A DNA stretch of 5,468 nt. Source: Silvimonas sp. Lineage in GTDB: Bacteria > Pseudomonadota > Gammaproteobacteria > Burkholderiales > Chitinibacteraceae. The stretch spans positions 1-5,468 of the forward strand of contig JASLES010000462.1 of NCBI GenBank assembly GCA_030151005.1. The letters are read 5' to 3'. The position numbers and the translations under genes are program-made. Shown here in pieces: positions 4,330 to 5,468 of this stretch. The stretch's first letter is position 1; each line of letters begins with the position of its first letter. The notes beneath the pieces were generated by a model. That model saw only the letters and a program-made list of their open reading frames with translations. It had not been told where the DNA came from and did no database searches.

Positions 4330-5448
4330 ATGAAATTTCCATTGTTGGCCGCCTTGATGGCACTGATGCTTGCAGGATGTAACAACAGTGATGACACTTC
4401 AGCTTCAAGTGCCACTGATAGCGCCACCAATTCCACACCGACCCCGACGCCAGCAGCCGTCGCCCATTACACAATCAGTGGCAACATCAGTGGACTGCAC
4501 GGTATGAGCATGTCGTTGCGCAATGGTAGCGACAGCGTCACCGTGCAGGGCGACGGCACTTTTGCGTTCCCTACCACTATCGCCTCCGGCAGCAATTTCT
4601 CCGTGACGACGGTTGATCCCTTGTGGACAACCTGCACGTTGACCAATGGCAGCGGCACGGTGACGGCCAATGTCACGGTCACCGTGAGTTGTGCAACCAT
4701 CACCAATGTAACCTCGACACCGATCTGGAATACGCTTGATTCTTACCGTATTCCGTCTTCGATCGCCCTGGATGCCAGTAACAATCTTTATGTTGCCAAC
4801 AGTGGCCAGGATGAATACTTAAAAATCTCGCCCAATGGCACAACAACGTCAATACTCGGTTTAGTGCCCTCAGGATTTGGCGTTGCTGTAGATGGAAGCG
4901 GCAATGTTTTTACCACCAGGTCTACGCCGGCACAGATACAAAAGTTAACGCCGGCGGGCACCACAACGAGCATCGGCAGTGGATTCTCGAACCTGACTGC
5001 CGTTGCGGTTGATGGCAACGGAAATGTATATGCAGCTGATTCCATTTCGCATTTTGTGAGCAAAATTGCGCCGGATGGCACCCAGTCGACGGTGCTGAGC
5101 ACCGTACCGCAGATTTATGGCATGGTGGCGGACAACGCAGGCAACCTTTATGCCACCAGCCTGTCGCTCAGCACCGTGACCAAACTCGCTACAAACGGAA
5201 CCGTGACCAGCATCAGCGGTTTTTCCATGCCCATGGGTATCGCTGTTGATGCGAGCGGCAGTCTGTATGTGGCGAATTATAGTGACAACACGATTGTCAA
5301 AGTCATGCCAGACGGCACCATGGTGACTATCTATACCGATCCCGCCTCTGGCACGGGTTACTACGGCCTGGCACTGGATTCGAGCGGATCTCTTTACGTT
5401 TCTGATTACGTCGCTAATCAAGTGTTCAAACTGACCCCGGTTCATTAA
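4330..5448 (+). CDS. Lipoprotein with six-blade NHL-type beta-propeller, 372 aa
   Basis: The product is a probable outer-membrane-anchored lipoprotein. MKFPLLAALMALMLAGC is a lipoprotein signal peptide with lipobox LAGC; Cys17 would be lipidated, and Asn at +2 argues against inner-membrane retention. A Ser/Thr/Pro linker (18-45) leads to a small beta domain (47-122), which begins HYTISGNISGL and includes Cys102 and Cys121, able to form a disulfide. This domain resembles the 'G-x-V/I-S-G-L' repeat common in secreted bacterial proteins. Six NHL-like repeats follow at about 145-175, 184-214, 225-254, 264-294, 303-333 and 347-370. Each has the form AVD-x-x-GN-LYVA ... V-K-h-xPDG, together enough for a closed propeller. 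Such propellers usually bind ligands, and no catalytic residues are apparent. The start at 4330 is chosen because the signal peptide begins there and the TATAAT lies between it and the in-frame ATG 4246. The ribosome-binding site is weak (TAGAG, about 10 nt away). Ligand and role are unknown. Confidence 0.92.
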   Translation: MKFPLLAALMALMLAGCNNSDDTSASSATDSATNSTPTPTPAAVAHYTISGNISGLHGMSMSLRNGSDSVTVQGDGTFAFPTTIASGSNFSVTTVDPLWTTCTLTNGSGTVTANVTVTVSCATITNVTSTPIWNTLDSYRIPSSIALDASNNLYVANSGQDEYLKISPNGTTTSILGLVPSGFGVAVDGSGNVFTTRSTPAQIQKLTPAGTTTSIGSGFSNLTAVAVDGNGNVYAADSISHFVSKIAPDGTQSTVLSTVPQIYGMVADNAGNLYATSLSLSTVTKLATNGTVTSISGFSMPMGIAVDASGSLYVANYSDNTIVKVMPDGTMVTIYTDPASGTGYYGLALDSSGSLYVSDYVANQVFKLTPVH

Positions 5449-5468
5449 GCGACGTATCACATCGACAC

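Noticed and set aside
4945..5460. 171-codon - strand open frame over the propeller region
   Set aside because: It is antisense to clear NHL repeats and has no recognisable motif; it results from the repetitive codon pattern of the real gene.
1..5468. CRISPR array, tRNA or rRNA genes
   Set aside because: No regularly spaced direct repeats and no cloverleaf or rRNA-like conserved stretches were seen on either strand.

Overview
The window looks like an accessory (island-like) stretch of a proteobacterial chromosome, most likely gammaproteobacterial. This rests on the type of insertion sequence, an LAGC-type lipoprotein with a beta-propeller, moderate GC content, and intergenic palindromes. Genus cannot be judged from the sequence alone. 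All supported genes lie on the + strand. The intergenic spaces are large and repeat-rich, and the two genes at 2959-3815 are visibly more AT-rich than the transposase.

Layout: (1) 10-999 holds two small, closely spaced genes. One is a single-domain HAD-fold protein of the type found in 'Swiss Army Knife' RNA-repair proteins. The other is a short DEDDh-type 3'-5' exonuclease. (2) 1160-2771 is a complete IS1182-family insertion sequence with 16-bp imperfect terminal inverted repeats and an intact 477-aa transposase. There is no target duplication, and its two flanks are related as inverted repeats. (3) 2772-3815 carries an unrecognised ~103-aa protein followed by a four-repeat TPR protein, whose best start is a TTG behind a perfect Shine-Dalgarno. 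(4) 3816-4329 is a 514-bp non-coding stretch with a strong stem-loop (probable terminator), a second hairpin, a 64-nt imperfect palindrome built from the same repeat arms that flank the IS, and a TATAAT box. (5) 4330-5448 encodes an outer-membrane-type lipoprotein with a six-blade NHL propeller.

How the genes relate: the HAD/exonuclease pair could act together on nucleic-acid ends, but this is only inferred from domain content and spacing. The 103-aa protein and the TPR protein are probably co-transcribed, and their function is unknown. The IS and the lipoprotein gene are separate units. The most unusual signal is a family of GTCYGCTTT / AAAGCRGAC arms. It forms a large stem-loop at 4063-4126, and the IS appears to have inserted near the centre of another, more diverged copy.
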